A DNA stretch of 64,000 nucleotides from Sarcophilus harrisii (GCF_902635505.1 NC_045430.1:1-64000); one strand, 5' to 3'; shown: positions 47,640 through 59,765, numbered from the stretch's first letter. Made by a program: numbers and translations. Notes: generated by a model not told the origin, from the letters alone.

Positions 47640-48580
47640 AAATACTGTTTGCTACATGGGACGGCACCCTGGATTTGAGGAGGAAGAGACTTAGGGTAAC
47701 TGTGATGATGTAAACAGAAGGCAGAAAAAGGCATTAAAAAGGACACGCGAGGCGGAGAACGAGTCCCGGGCGAGGCTCAGGAGCCGCCCTGCGCTGTCCC
47801 AGCTACGCGCCCCAGGGCCTCCGCAGCTTCGGAACAAATTCAGGTTCAGCTCCCGGGAAAGCTGGCCTGCAAAAAGCTCTAATTGAGTCTGCACACCCTT
47901 TCTCCCTTCCCTCCCCTTGCCCCCCGGTACCAATCCAACCACTCAGGGGCCAGGCCCAGGCCAACAGCGCCTCCCCGCCGTCTTATCCTCCTTCCTCTTC
48001 GCCAGGAGGCGGCCGGACCCTAGGAGGGCGTCACCTCCGCCCGCACCGGTCCGCGGATGAGTGTCAGCTTGTCCCGGAGCTTGGAAAGTGAGCGTCCTTG
48101 CCTGGCCCTGTCAGGTCCCTTTCCTGCAGAGGCCGAGCCGCATCCCCCGATCGAGCGGTCCTTCCCATTCGCGGTCCTGGGACTAAAAGAGGCCAGGGAA
48201 GTAGTGGGAGAGAGCTGAGTGACAGCTCGGCCAAAGGTGCGGCTCCTTCAGCGGGGCAGGGAGCAGCAAGAGAAGGAGCACCAGGCCGTAGGAGTCGTGA
48301 TTCCCACTTTCCCCGCTCCCTCCCATTTGTGCAAGAGAGCCTCCGTGCCAGCAGCGGCCTCCTTTGGAGGGTGTGTGTGCTCGGGCAGGACAGGAGATGA
48401 GCAGCCCTGGGAAATGCTCCTGGATCCCGTTTCTGTAGAGGGAGATGCCGTCAGGGGCTCCCCAGCCTGGCCTTGCCGTGAGAGGGACAGGCGGAACCTC
48501 CCTGACCAGACGGTGCCGCATTTCTTGATGTTGAACGTTCCTATGACCTTCAGTCTCTTTTACCTTCAGTGCTTCTATCC
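47640..48580. promoter_or_regulatory. Orphan CpG-rich segment
   Basis: About 0.9 kb of GC-rich, CpG-dense sequence in AT-rich surroundings (gcgaggcggagaacgagtcc, ggcggccggaccctaggagg), with a ccaatccaaccactcag stretch. It looks like an isolated promoter island. Open frames on both strands lack domains and no exon can be assigned. Confidence 0.5.
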
Positions 48581-48600
48581 CAAGCCTCCGGTCCGGCTAT

Positions 48601-49097
48601 TGTGAGGGGAAACTTTGTGGAGGTCTATTGTCATTAGTCTTCTCTAGGCGGTCTTTAGACGGTCTCTACCAGGAGGCAGTTTTGGAAGGTCTCTAGCAGG
48701 AGGCTGTATTTAAATGTGCATGGAGGGAAAGCGCTCTGGCAAGGGGAAGTCCTTGTTTGTGTCTGTGCGCGCTTTAAAGATGACGGAGAGACAGCGAGAC
48801 CCACTGGCCTTGACTGTTATAAGATACAGGGGAGGAAGACCAACTGAGGGATCCCGCTCTGAGGGATTCTAACCTAGAACTCGCTCACATCTCCCCAATT
48901 CAGAGCCTTTCTCCTTCCTGTCTCCGTATTTCGAGCTATTACTTGGAGAAGGGTGTGTGTGCGTGTGCTTGGTGCCTGATGAAGCAAATAAAAGAAACTA
49001 AACCTCCGATCACTGAAAACGCTGGGATGATTAATTCTGGTTTCCTGGGATGCCAGAGCCTGCTTACATGGTACCTCAGTTCTTGGTTTCAGGGGCA
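48601..49097 (+). mobile_element. Possible retroviral LTR
   Basis: Runs from TGTGAGGGG to AGGGGCA with a polyA signal (agcaaataaaag) at a plausible distance from the end. No TSD found and no partner LTR in the window. Confidence 0.35.
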
Positions 49098-49124
49098 TTG
49101 TCAGTGGTGAAAAGATGCAGGAAA

Positions 49125-49477
49125 AATTGCTAGGACAATTGTCAATTTATGATTTGCAATTTAATGAGGAGACTATGGAGTTAGCCCATAAAATGATATC
49201 TAGTGGACTCATGTTAGATATACAATAAGCTTGGTCCAGAATGAATAGGAGGAAGAGAAACTGGATTAGGTTTGAGGAATCAGCAGGATTTCAGTGAATA
49301 TATGTTTCTCAATTAAAAAAAAATCACAAAATAATAAATTTTTGAAAAATTAATTACAAGGACAAAAGAGTAATGGCAGATGTATAGTGTGTGAATATAA
49401 ATTTAAAAATATTTATTAATCTCTTACTATGTTCAAGGCAATGAATAAAAACTAGGGTTACAAAGTATAAAAAAAAA
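49125..49477 (+). mobile_element. PolyA-tailed retroinsert of unknown source, 15-bp TSD
   Basis: Flanked by aaaagatgcaggaaa at 49110-49124 and 49478-49492. The 353-bp body ends in a polyA run after aatgaataaaaactag. The body does not resemble the L1 tails or SINEs in this window, so it may be a retrocopy of an unrecognised transcript. Confidence 0.65.
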
Positions 49478-49492
49478 AAAAGATGCAGGAAA

Positions 49493-52030
49493 TTCTAGGA
49501 CTAGAACATCTGCCAAAACCATCAAGGCTGGAAAGGTTTCTGCTGGAAAGAGTGGGTATTTTCTATCAATTTCTTTTCAGTGCTTCTTAACAATTTGCTC
49601 TAAATACACTGTTTGGTAAGGAAACTTGCTGCAGTTACACTAGAATTCGATGCTCATGGTTTAATATAAGCATTCCCTCTCCTACGAAGTACTGATTGAT
49701 TTATTTTTTAAAAATTAATTGGAAAGGTTAAGCCACTTATAGTTGACTTTTTAATACCATGGCAGAGTTGGAATCTTAGGTTGATGTCATGCCATATCCT
49801 GTAAGGTGGATAAGGAGTCATTCTGAAGTGAATAGCTGCCACTGGGAAATTTTCCTTTAGCTCTACTGTAGAATAACTTTGAATACAGGTCTGTGTTAAT
49901 ATTTATATACCACATGATTCTCAGGGTCCGTTTTACTTTTGAGGAGAAAATGAAGCCCTAGCCCCTTTGAATCATGATCTTTTATTGTAAGTGGACTTAA
50001 GCTCAATTCAGTAAGGCTTATTTACCAATGGCCTTCAGAGAAAACACATGGCACTTGCTTTCTTCTAAAACAACATTTTTTACTGTAATAAACTGGGCAG
50101 GGTTTTAATGTGTTTTTTTTAATGTTCACTGAAGGGCTGTGTTTTTTGCTTAGATATGAATGTTATAGATCTTAGAACATGCTTTCCATTGTTTGTATGG
50201 GAATAGACATTTTACGGATATAATCCGACATAACTGGAAATTGATTATCAAGAGACTTAGATAGACCTGAGGGTGATCTCGTTTGTTGAACCGCACAGGC
50301 GCGCTAGCATGTTTGTACTGCAATGTTAGGGATCACCAATTATGGCACATGTTTCACAATATTTTCTTGTGATCTTAGGGTCTTTTGGAATCAGGGGTGT
50401 CGGCATCAGGGAGTAAAACCATCTTCATGGACTGGGCAATTTTTGAAAGTGAGTATGAGAAAATCATCTCTCAAAGGCAGAGTTTATCCATTATGTCTTG
50501 TGCTCAACATGTTACTACCACTTAATTGGGTAGTTTACTTTCATGTGGCTGGTTGCTAGCTCAACTGTTATTAGAGGGGTTTTCTCCTCTACTTGGGTAT
50601 GGAATTCTGCCTTGAAAATTTGTATAGTGCTTAAGAAGTTGGCAATTGGGGGCCATTTTAAAGGGGCTCCCCTCTTGGTATCACACCGAGCACTCCGCTA
50701 ACTATGACTCTGAGTAGTGCCTACACTCAGAATGTCAAGACGTATTAGAGATCTGTTAGATGATGCACTGCACAATGTGAGGCGGTAAGAAATGGAAGGT
50801 TAAATATGTTCAGATAGACTTTTTTCCCTCAAATAGTTTTAAGACTAATAAAAAATGAACAAATTTGTTAGATTAAGAATTAGTAACTCAGAAGGTTTTC
50901 AAATTCATCTTTCACTGTTATAAAGGAGATACTTAGAGATACTTAATTCTACCTAGACATCAACAATATGTACAGCAAATTATTCTACCAGAAAATCCTT
51001 ATGACTTTATGAAGTTTCTTTATAAATTGGATCAGAATTATTGATTATAGGCATTAGGATAAATTACTCAATCCTAATAATTTCTCCCTCATGGTAGCCC
51101 ACTCCAGGGTTTGGGTCTTATCATCCTTCATATATATTTTTCTTCCTCCTATTTATAAGCTGCTGATCATATGATTCCATCATGGAACGTACTCCTGCCT
51201 CTCTGTCAAGGCAAATTCTTCCTCTTAAGACCTCCCCTTCTCTAGCCTATTAACCTTCTTGGGATCTTGTCATTCTAATTCCATCTGTTACTCTTAGTAA
51301 AAAACAAACAACTGCCCTCCCCCTCAAAAAAACCCCCAAACATTGAAATAGGATTTAGAAGTCCTTAATATTAGTCTTGGATTTAGTGTAGTAGTTAAAT
51401 AGCTAATACTTCGTCTACAAGCTGTTTAACCCTTTCCTTAGTTTTCTCACTTGAAAAACTGATAGAATAACCTCTGTTCCTGGTGAAGTGGAAGGACACC
51501 CCCGAGACTGTGAGAAACATAATCTTTAAACTCTGCAGTTAGAAGTTTGTTATTAGCTCTTCACACCCTAAAGTAGATGGTATTTTTACACCCCCAGATG
51601 TGCTGCCCTAAAAAAAAACCCAAGACCGTGACAACTTGATAAACATAAAGAAATACTGTCTTATTGCCTGTCTGGGAATGGTATCCTTAATGTGATAAGC
51701 CTTGCCTCCTGTCATGAAATTACTTTAGTATAACAAATGTATTAAGGAACTTTTATATTTCTATAAATGTGTGTCTCTGGAATTGCTTGATATCTTCTTT
51801 CCCATGTCCAATGGCAAGTTCACTAGGAGCTTGCACCTTTTCTGTCCTCTATTTCCGACAATCCATTTTCCTCCGTCTCTCAGGCCATCTGTTCCCCCTT
51901 CCCATCTCTACCTCCTCTGGATGCCTACGTGCTCAATCCTTCTCCAACATACTTGAAACACGCTCCCAAGCCAATAACCCTTCTACCTGGATGCTCCATT
52001 TAACCTCTTTATTGTTTCTGTAAATCAATC
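49493..52030. other. AT-rich intergenic DNA
   Basis: No gene, RNA or clear repeat recognised over 2.5 kb. An 84-codon frame at 51769-52023 has no domain. Confidence 0.5.
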
Positions 52031-53403
52031 TTGTCCCTTGTCTTTATTTTTTTTGTAACTTTAAACTTTAAGTTTCACAATTAAATAACTTTGAAACAAC
52101 TTTCAGAAAACATATACACATCCAGCAGAGCTGACAAATTTTAAAGCTTAAGTCATGTGTACAAATTACCCAATACTTCTAGAAAGTAACATACCATCTA
52201 ATTAGGGGATACAAACTTGAGCTCAGCTCCCCTAAGGTAAGCTCCCAGCACTTTATTTTAATAACCTATATTTTAACTTAAAATCCAATCAAATACAGCA
52301 TTTTCTCCTCACTCTCTGCACGATCCTCCCCAATTTAATTGAATTGCTTTGGAATCTTGAAATGACCAGTCGCCCAATTCCCCAACTATTATTCCCAATG
52401 GACTTTTCCTAAAGCTCCAACTTTGGCCAGAGGTGGAGCCTACAGGAAAATCAGACCTTTCTGTTTCTTCCCCCATCCCCCTTACAAATTCTAGTTGGCA
52501 GAACAAACATGACAAAGACATTCTGCACTGACACAAACACAGACAAAAATTACGTGGAAGAGACCATCCCTTCCCCACTTTCCCACATACAACAGAAATA
52601 CCTAAGGGCATTTTTTTCCTTTTTCTCTGAAGATTTGAGTTGAACTGCACCCTCTCAGAACATCCAGTCTCACCCCTGGTCTCCAGCAAATACACAGCCG
52701 ATCTCCCTCCCCCCCCCCGGCCCCGGGTGGCTTGGCAGATCAGGTTCAGAGGAATTGCCTACCTTCCCAGTCAACCACAGAGCACCCCTATGCTGTGCCA
52801 TTAACAGAACTCCTTTTCCTGGCCCTCACCCCTTAATCTGAATTACGCAAGGCTTGATGATCCCAGGGCTCACGAGGTTAGTTCAAGGGCACATTAACAG
52901 ACAGTGCCTGTATGGATAAAGCATGCTTGAGTTACCTGGCTCTCTCTTACACGAGATTCATCTTTGAAGATTTGTGTGCTTCTGTTTGTATCTGAGCATC
53001 TCTCTCTCCTAAGCCCATTTTTCACAGAGGGGGAGGCTGAGAGTCTGATCTCAAGGTTAGTCAGAGAACCCAACCTGGCACCTGCATTGAATCAGGATTC
53101 CCCACCATCTATCTGGGAAGCCACAGATCCTGGACACGCCCCCATAAACTGTGTGGGATGGGTGCAAGACCCCCTTTCTTAATTAATTAATCAGAGACAT
53201 CTTCAGGTACCAAGAGGAAGCATTTATTTAATTAATCCCTGCAGGGAGAGGCCCAGAAACACCTAGGGAGCCATCCCAAATCTGCCATGTGCTTCTGATT
53301 ATGGTCTGGGTGAGTCACAAACTCTTTGACTATAAAATAAATCAATTGGATTAAATTATCCAAAACTTGGGTTCCATATCAAAAAAAAAAAAAAAAAAAA
53401 AAA
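52031..53403. other. Mixed intergenic DNA ending in an A-run
   Basis: Includes a C/G-run near 52710-52730 and a 23-base A-run (53381-53403) after MIR-like text (ggtctgggtgagtcac). The 128-codon minus frame at 52309-52695 has no recognisable domain. Confidence 0.45.
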
Positions 53404-54045
53404 GGTGGTGATGGGGGAGGAAGAAGAGGAGGAAAAAGATTGACGAAAATATCAGTCATTAATATTTTACTTGAAATGTCCAAGAGTAAACCACAACAAG
53501 GCCCAGCTTACTTACCTAGAGCCTATGAAAACAACAGGAGCTAACTGAAAGGCAGTGGCCAAGTGATTCTCTAAATGTTCTCCAGAGAATTAGGCTGGTG
53601 GCTATCACACCACAAGCGAGGCACAAGCTCTGCTAGACTCTAAGCTCTGCATCTCCCAAGAATGGCTCTAGAAGTTACCAAAAAAACCTTGGTTCATTGG
53701 TTCCCACAAATTCCCATGAACAATGGGAATAACTAACAAGAGCAGGAATAACCCCTCTCCCCCAATGAATGCTATGGGATGCTACGAGTATCTTATACAA
53801 AATGTTAATACAAATATTGTACTCTGCCTTCAGGAACACATCTGCCAGCAACTGTTTTATTTATTTTCATGAGCAGATAAGATTTATTTTTTCAATTATT
53901 TAGTTGCATAAGTAAGCAGTTACTTGCAGTTGTATTTTTATAATTCTTATGTATATAGCTTGGGAAGAAATTCCAAAGTACTTTAAATATTTTATAGTAA
54001 TTGTAAGCGATATTTCTCTTTATCTTCCTACTGAGGTTTATTGGT
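53404..54045. other. Intergenic DNA
   Basis: Nothing that I can assign. Confidence 0.5.
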
Positions 54046-54362
54046 GTTAGATCGAAATGACAATGATTTGTGTGGATATTTTTATCTCCTGAAAATTTGC
54101 TAAAGGAATTGTTTCAATTAATTTTTACTTGAATCTAAGTTCTTTAGGTACATCAATATCTGCAAAAGTGATAACTGTGAATCTTCATGGCTTCCCATAG
54201 TTATTCCATCAATTTTCTTTTCATCTTGGTGTTGGTCAAAATTTCTCATACTGTATCAAACAGAAGCGGTGACAGTGAACATCACTGTTTCACTCTGAAT
54301 TTATGGGAAAAGATTGTAGTTTATCTCCATTAATGATAATGTTAGGTCTTGATTTTAAATAT
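54046..54362 (-). mobile_element. L1 ORF2 fragment, reversed
   Basis: Looks like antisense reverse-transcriptase text (tctgcaaaagtgataactgt, agcggtgacagtgaacatca), joined head to head with the next plus-strand L1 piece. Confidence 0.5.
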
Positions 54363-55650
54363 ATCCTATTTGATTTACTTATTCAGTGCCATGTCTATCA
54401 AACTTCCAAAAAAACTATCTGAGAGAAATTTAAAGAAAATAACTCATCTGGAAGAAAAAAAAGGTTAAGAATATCAAGGGAAATAATGGAGGAAAAATAA
54501 CAAAAGAAGGTATCTAGCAATATCAGATCTCAAATTGCATTATAAAGCAGTAACCATCAAAATCATCTGGTATTGGCTAAAAAAGAGTGAATTGGTGAAC
54601 AAAATTAGATACGTAAAATATAATAGCGAAAGACTATAGTAACCTAGTGTTTGATAAACCCAAGGTCTTGACAAAAACTGGGAAAACTGGAGGAGAAGAG
54701 AAATTGGACACAAACTGCGTATAGACCAGTATCTCTCATTTTATACTGAGATAAGGTCTCAATGGCTATGTGATTTAGAGATAAAGACTTGTGACAAGTA
54801 AATTAGAAGAACAAAGAAGAGTCTATCTGTCAAACTGATGGGAAGGGGAAATATTTTTGATCAAATAGAGAGAACATTACAAAATGCAAAATAGATCATC
54901 TTGATTAAATTAAATTCTAAAAGCTTTTATACAAACCAAACCAAATGCTACTAAGACTAGAAGGAAAGCAGAAAGTTGGAAAACAATCTTTACAGTAAGA
55001 ACCTCCAATATCAGCCTCTTTGGTGAAAGATGAGCCAAATTTGTAAGAATAAAAATTATTTCCCAAGAGATAAATCAAAGGACATGAGCAGGCAGATTTC
55101 AGATGAAATAATCAAATCTTTCTCTGGATATATGAAGACATGCTCCAAATCACTTGATTAGAGAATTGCAAATTAAAACAACTCTGAGATGCCACTTCAC
55201 ACCTATCAGATTGGCCAACATGGAAAAAAAGGCAAGTGATAAATGTTGAAGACAGGAAAAATTGAAACACCTAATATAGAGTTGGAATCCTGAACTGATC
55301 CAGCTATTCTCAGAGTTATTTGGAACTATGCCCAAAGGGCAACCAACAGTGCATACACTTTGACTGGGCAATACCAGTACTAGGTCTGTATCCCAAAGAG
55401 ATCACACAAAAGGAAAGGACATGAATACATAAATATATATGCATATGCAAAAATATTTATAGCACTCCTTGTTGGGGTGTCAAAATATTGGAAATTGAGG
55501 GGAAGCCCATCAGTTAGAGAATGGATGAAAACATTTTGGTATAGGAATATAAAAGAATATTATTGTGCACTAAGAAATGTGCAGGCAGATTAAGACTTGT
55601 CCAAACTGATACAAAGTGAAATGAGCAGAACCAGTAAAACAGTGCACCGC
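54363..55650 (+). mobile_element. L1 ORF2 3' part and UTR
   Basis: Contains attcagtgccatgtctatca, gttaagaatatcaagggaaa, gagagaacattacaaaatgc, ctgagatgccacttcacacc and gtgaaatgagcagaaccagt in the order expected for the end of ORF2 and the 3' UTR. Confidence 0.75.
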
Positions 55651-55974
55651 ATCAGCAACATTGTATGATGATCAACTGTGAATAATTGCTCTTCTTCTCG
55701 GCAACAAAATGATCTAAGACAAGTGCAAAGAACTCACGAAAGAAAATGCTAGCCATATCCAGATAAGGAACTGATGGACTCTGAATGCAGATCAAAGTGT
55801 TGTTTTTTTCTTTTTTCACTTTTTCCTTTTGATCAGGTTCTTCTTTCACACTGTGACTAATGTTGAATTGTGTCTTACATGATAGGTCAGGTATAAACGA
55901 GATCAAACTACATCCCTTCTTCAGAAGAGGGGAGAGGAAGGAAGGAGGGAGAAAACTGGGGAATCCAAAATCTT

Positions 55975-56440
55975 GTAAAACAAATACTAAAAGGGAAGGT
56001 GACCTAGCCATACCAGACCTAATTCTATATTTATTAAGAGGCAGTCATCAAAATCTTTTGGTGTACTAAGAGTAGAGAATCAGTGGAATAGATTAAGTAT
56101 ACAAGACACAATGGTCAATGACTAGAGTGATCAAGTGTTTGATTAAACCTTAAGAAGCCAGTTTCTGGGATAAGCACTTGCTATTTGACAAAAATTGCTA
56201 GGAGAATTGGAAAATACTATGGCAGAAGCTAGGCTTTGACTAACTTCTAACACCCTCCACCAATATAAGGTCAAAATGAGTTCATAATTTAGAAATAAAG
56301 GGAGATATTATAGGCAAATTAAGAGAACATAGAATAGTCTAACTTGTGAAGACAAGGGAGAAAATTTGGATAAACAAGAATTGGAGAACATTATGAAACG
56401 CAAAATGAGTATTTTTGATTATGATAAATTAAAAATGAGG
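55975..56440 (+). mobile_element. L1 ORF2 3' fragment
   Basis: Starts ctaaaagggaaggtgaccta and repeats the same region as 54500-54900, so it is a second, independent copy. Confidence 0.65.
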
Positions 56441-56659
56441 TGAGGGAAGTGTGGAGAGAGAAATGATAACTACATAAAAAGATCAGAGATAATAGATGAT
56501 ATAGAACTGGTCTATAATAAATGAGAGATGACATTAATAGAAATGATTAGTTAATATAGAGATGACAGATTCAGAGATACACGATGGCCAGATGATAGAT
56601 AAGATTATTTCTAGGGATCATTATCATCTCATTGAATCTGAGGTTCATAGACTTAGACC

Positions 56660-56835
56660 CCTTTTAGTGATAGAGTTAAGAGGGACCTGAGAGTCTAGAC
56701 CAACCTTCCCCTTCTCCTCCCCAAATTCTTACTGGTGAGAAAAACTGAAGCCCAAGGTCCCACAGTTAAAACACCCATGCCTTCCTCACTCCCAAACCCA
56801 GCTCTTTTTCCACTAGGCCATACTGCCCTCATTAG
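56660..56835. mobile_element. MIR-like fragment
   Basis: Contains ggtgagaaaaactgaagccc and tctttttccactaggccata, typical of MIR-type repeats. Confidence 0.45.
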
Positions 56836-56903
56836 ATTCCTATCCCAAGCATATCAACCCATGAGAAACTACAAGAAACCAATTTGTAAACAAACCAACA
56901 ACT

Positions 56904-56909
56904 TTTATT
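56904..56909 (-). terminator. PolyA signal of Ras copy B
   Basis: AATAAA on the minus strand followed by AGTTGTTGG, the same context as copy A at 36046. About 50 bp upstream both copies share gaagtccctttaaaat. Confidence 0.65.
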
Positions 56910-58040
56910 TGTAAGAAATCCTATGAAAAATAATTAACTTTGAATCCAAGTGTGAAGGAAGTCCCTTTAAAATTAATTTCTCTTCCTATTCAACCCTCCC
57001 CCCAAAGCCAAACAGGTATGGTTAGAATCATTAACTGAAACAGGAAAAACACCCACTGCTCTTTTCACCAGAATTGTCAGAAGATTCCTAAGCAGACTCC
57101 CATCTTACCTGCAGCTATGAGGTATCTGCTCAGAACATTTACAGCCAGGCCCCTCCACTCCCCTTCCCTTGGAAGCAATTAAAATACTGAAACTTGCAAT
57201 GTCTAAAGGGACTTTATCTGGCTGCTAAAACAGAAATTATAATTTTAATGGCACTTATGTCTAAAGGCATCCTGCTGGGAGGAGGCAGTCCCATTCTACC
57301 CCAATCTCTCACTGATATCGAACGAGCTCCAGATGATAAAGACAAGGGGTGACACTCAATGTGAGTAACCAAAAAACCCCCCACTATTCCCCCAGTCTGG
57401 TCTTGAGGGTCATTGAATGGGGACCACTTCAGAGTAGGGCTTCTTACCAACACCACAACAAGGTCTTCTTGGCCACAACAGGTGGTGATCTGGCTCCAAG
57501 ACAAGAAATACACCAAGCCCAGGGGCAGGTGGGAGACTTGTACCCTGGTCTCCAGAGGCAGAGTCTTGGTTGGGGGAGCAGGGGAAAACCCAATAAAGAA
57601 AATCCCACACACAGCCTCCAGGAAGGCAGAGGAGGATGCTGAAGATGAGGGCCAGATTGGATAGAAAGCAGCCAGGGAGCTGGCTGTCTCTGGGGCCTCT
57701 AGCAGGCTGAGATGAAGGAGCAGGCTGCACACTCAATGAGAAATGGGAGTCTTTTCTTGCCTGGTCAGGATACCCAGGCATTGAGGTAGTCATTCCTGCT
57801 CAAAAGGGGAAACAAAAAGCAAAAATACAAAAAGGCCTTAAGGGAGAAACGCAGATAGGTCCCTCCAAGAGGCTCCTGGAGAAATCCTGATAAGGTCCCA
57901 AAGGGCTTGGCAGTGAAGAGCAGGCAGAAGGAAGGGTCCAGATGAAGGTCTGGAAGGCTGGGGAGTGGCTAGGGGATTTGGAGGTATTCTGGGCCAGGTG
58001 AGGGGAATTAGGAGCAGGATCAGGGTAAGGGTGTACCTGC
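56910..58040 (-). other. 3' UTR of Ras copy B (inferred)
   Basis: 1.1 kb lies between the stop codon and the shared polyA signal, against 0.13 kb in copy A. The first part past the stop and the last 70 bp resemble copy A, so most of the middle is extra in B or lost in A. A 172-codon open frame inside (57214-57732) shows no domain and is probably chance. Confidence 0.5.
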
Positions 58041-58610
58041 TCACTGGATTGTGCAACACTTGCACCCACAGGCCTCCCTCTGCTTAGTATTAAGGTCACT
58101 GTTGAGCTCCTCAGATCTCATTCTATGAATTTCACCCATGAGCTCATGGAAGGCTTGCTCCACACCTTGCCCAGTCTTGGCTGATGTCTCCACATAAGGG
58201 ATCCCAAAACTCCTGGCCACCTCCTGGCCCTGGGTGCGGTGCACCACCCTGTTGGTCACGTCTACTTTGTTGGCCACCAACACCACAGGTACATGCTTGG
58301 TCCCCTTGAGGATCTGCAGACGGTCCCAGAGGACATTCACATTCTCAAAAGAGTGGCGGTCATTCACTGCATAGACCAAGAGGAAGCCCTCTCCCCAGCG
58401 TATGGACTTGTCCCTCATAGGGCAAAATGCTTCAATGCCTGTGGTATCCACAATGTCCAGCTGGCACTGTTCTCCATCCACCACTGTTTGTTGACGGTAG
58501 AAATCTTGGATGGTGGGGTCATACTCGGTCAAAAAACAATCTTCAATAAACTGCATGATCAGTGCACTCTTGCCCACACAAAAGGTGCCCATCATTGCCA
58601 ACTTATACAT
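58041..58610 (-). CDS. Ras-family small GTPase, copy B, intact single-exon gene
   Basis: A 189-residue intronless reading frame aligning end to end with HRAS/KRAS/NRAS, with a two-residue shorter N terminus and one extra residue near 42. The P-loop is GTFCVGKS (8-15), so HRAS G12 and G13 positions are Phe and Cys. Switch I is EYDPTIQDFY (29-38), keeping the Thr35-equivalent but with Gln for E37 and Phe for S39. Switch II is DTTGIE (55-60), with Thr at A59 and Ile at Q61. Base-binding motifs ANKVDV (113-118) and ETSAK (141-145) are kept. The C terminus has Cys at 181, 183 and 185 before CAAX box CTIQ, predicting farnesylation and palmitoylation at membranes. Loss of G12/G13/Q61 should block GAP-stimulated hydrolysis, as in ERAS, which also has a DPTIQD loop. 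It may be an ERAS-like or marsupial-specific paralog. An intact frame amid decayed repeats suggests selection. Confidence 0.88.
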   Translation of the reverse strand: MYKLAMMGTFCVGKSALIMQFIEDCFLTEYDPTIQDFYRQQTVVDGEQCQLDIVDTTGIEAFCPMRDKSIRWGEGFLLVYAVNDRHSFENVNVLWDRLQILKGTKHVPVVLVANKVDVTNRVVHRTQGQEVARSFGIPYVETSAKTGQGVEQAFHELMGEIHRMRSEELNSDLNTKQREACGCKCCTIQ

Positions 58611-58636
58611 CTTGGTCTGTGTCTGTCTGGATCACC
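58611..58636 (-). promoter_or_regulatory. 5' UTR and splice acceptor of Ras copy B
   Basis: Minus strand reads a pyrimidine-containing stretch, CATAG, then GTGATCCAGACAGACACAG and ATG after a few bases. The AG at 58637-58636 would leave a 25-base UTR in the coding exon. Copy A has the related CTCG|GTGAACAG at this place, showing homology before the ATG. Confidence 0.5.
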
Positions 58637-59439
58637 TATGGAGGTATGGACACAAGAAGCCGTGAGAACTGGGAAGGGCTCATGTGGTCTCTAGTCTACT
58701 TTCCAGGCTGCAAGAAGTCAGCCCATTACTCAGGAGGTCACCTCTCAGGAGGAAGACTTGCCTCCAGCCTCCAGCCTCAGTGGGCTTCTTTGCCAATCCT
58801 CTTCCTGCCCCTGTCAGCTCTCTGGGGCCCAGCTAAACAAGGCTCAACCCTCCCCCCAGGGACAGAACTTCAGATACTTGGAAGCTCTGAATCCCCTGGC
58901 TCTTGCTGACCAATTCCAAACCCTTTAGAGCACTTGGGCTCCAGGGCCTCCCATGCTGGCTGGCTTCTCCAAGACACTCTCTGATTTGCTGGAGCCGTTC
59001 CAAGATCCCGGGGTCAATTCAGAAGGTTCTTAGGAGGCCAGAGAATAATGCTAACTATTTCTACAGGCCATGCTCCTCCACAGTAATGTAGCCCAAAGGG
59101 GTTCGGTTTGGGCAGCTGAAGGGTCTGCAGCTCCTGCATCAAAGGGGCTGAGAGACTATGGCCAGCTTGGCTGCAAACTGGGCTCCCCTGCAGTGATACA
59201 AGCTAAAGTGTATGGGCTCAGGCAGCTAAGGTGGGGGAAGGAAAAGCAAGGGAGCCCAGCGGCACTGCCCGCACTAATCCAGCCCCATGAGGATCCGAGC
59301 TGTCAATGCCTCCCGCATTAATGCAGTCCAAGATGGCACTAACTTGAGGTTTACTTGTCACCCACCCCATTGCTGTTAAATGAGAGCTGGTCGCTACATA
59401 CCCTTTCTAAACTGTAAAAATACCCAGGCAGGTCGCATT
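58637..59439. other. Upstream region of Ras copy B
   Basis: Unique-looking, moderate GC. Three loosely related stretches near 59080, 59190 and 59310 (gtaatgtagcccaaaggg, gtgatacaagctaaagt, ttaatgcagtccaagatgg) suggest an old local repeat. A 5' exon for copy B could not be identified. Confidence 0.4.
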
Positions 59440-59765
59440 CAGGTGTAGTCTTTAAGAATGGAACCACTTAGAAACTCCAAGAGGTACAGCCCCGCCTCTT
59501 GTGTACTGCAGGGACTTCTGGGAGCCCCGGTCTCTAGGGTGATTTGGGGAACTCCGCCCCTAGGCAATAAAGACTTTTGGGAACCATGCCCCCACTCCTT
59601 TGGGATGTGGGGAACCTCCCTCATTTTGGAAGCTCCACCCCAAAAGAGTTTGGGAAGCCCCACCTCTCACTACAAGAGCCTCTGGGAACCCCAGTGGGTA
59701 CCCTTGATGGGGCTTTGAGGATCCCGTGGACCCCTGTTTTTCGAGCTCAGGAAACTACTTCGACA
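59440..59765. repeat. Degenerate tandem repeat, period about 35-40 bp
   Basis: Recurring gacttctgggagcccc, ttggggaactccgcccc, cttttgggaaccatgcccc, ggaagctccacccc, tttgggaagccccacc and ctctgggaacccc. It lies about 0.9-1.1 kb upstream of the copy B start codon. Confidence 0.65.

Noticed and set aside
57214-57732. 172-codon minus-strand frame next to Ras copy B
   Set aside because: It lies in the inferred 3' UTR, overlaps other frames and has no domain.
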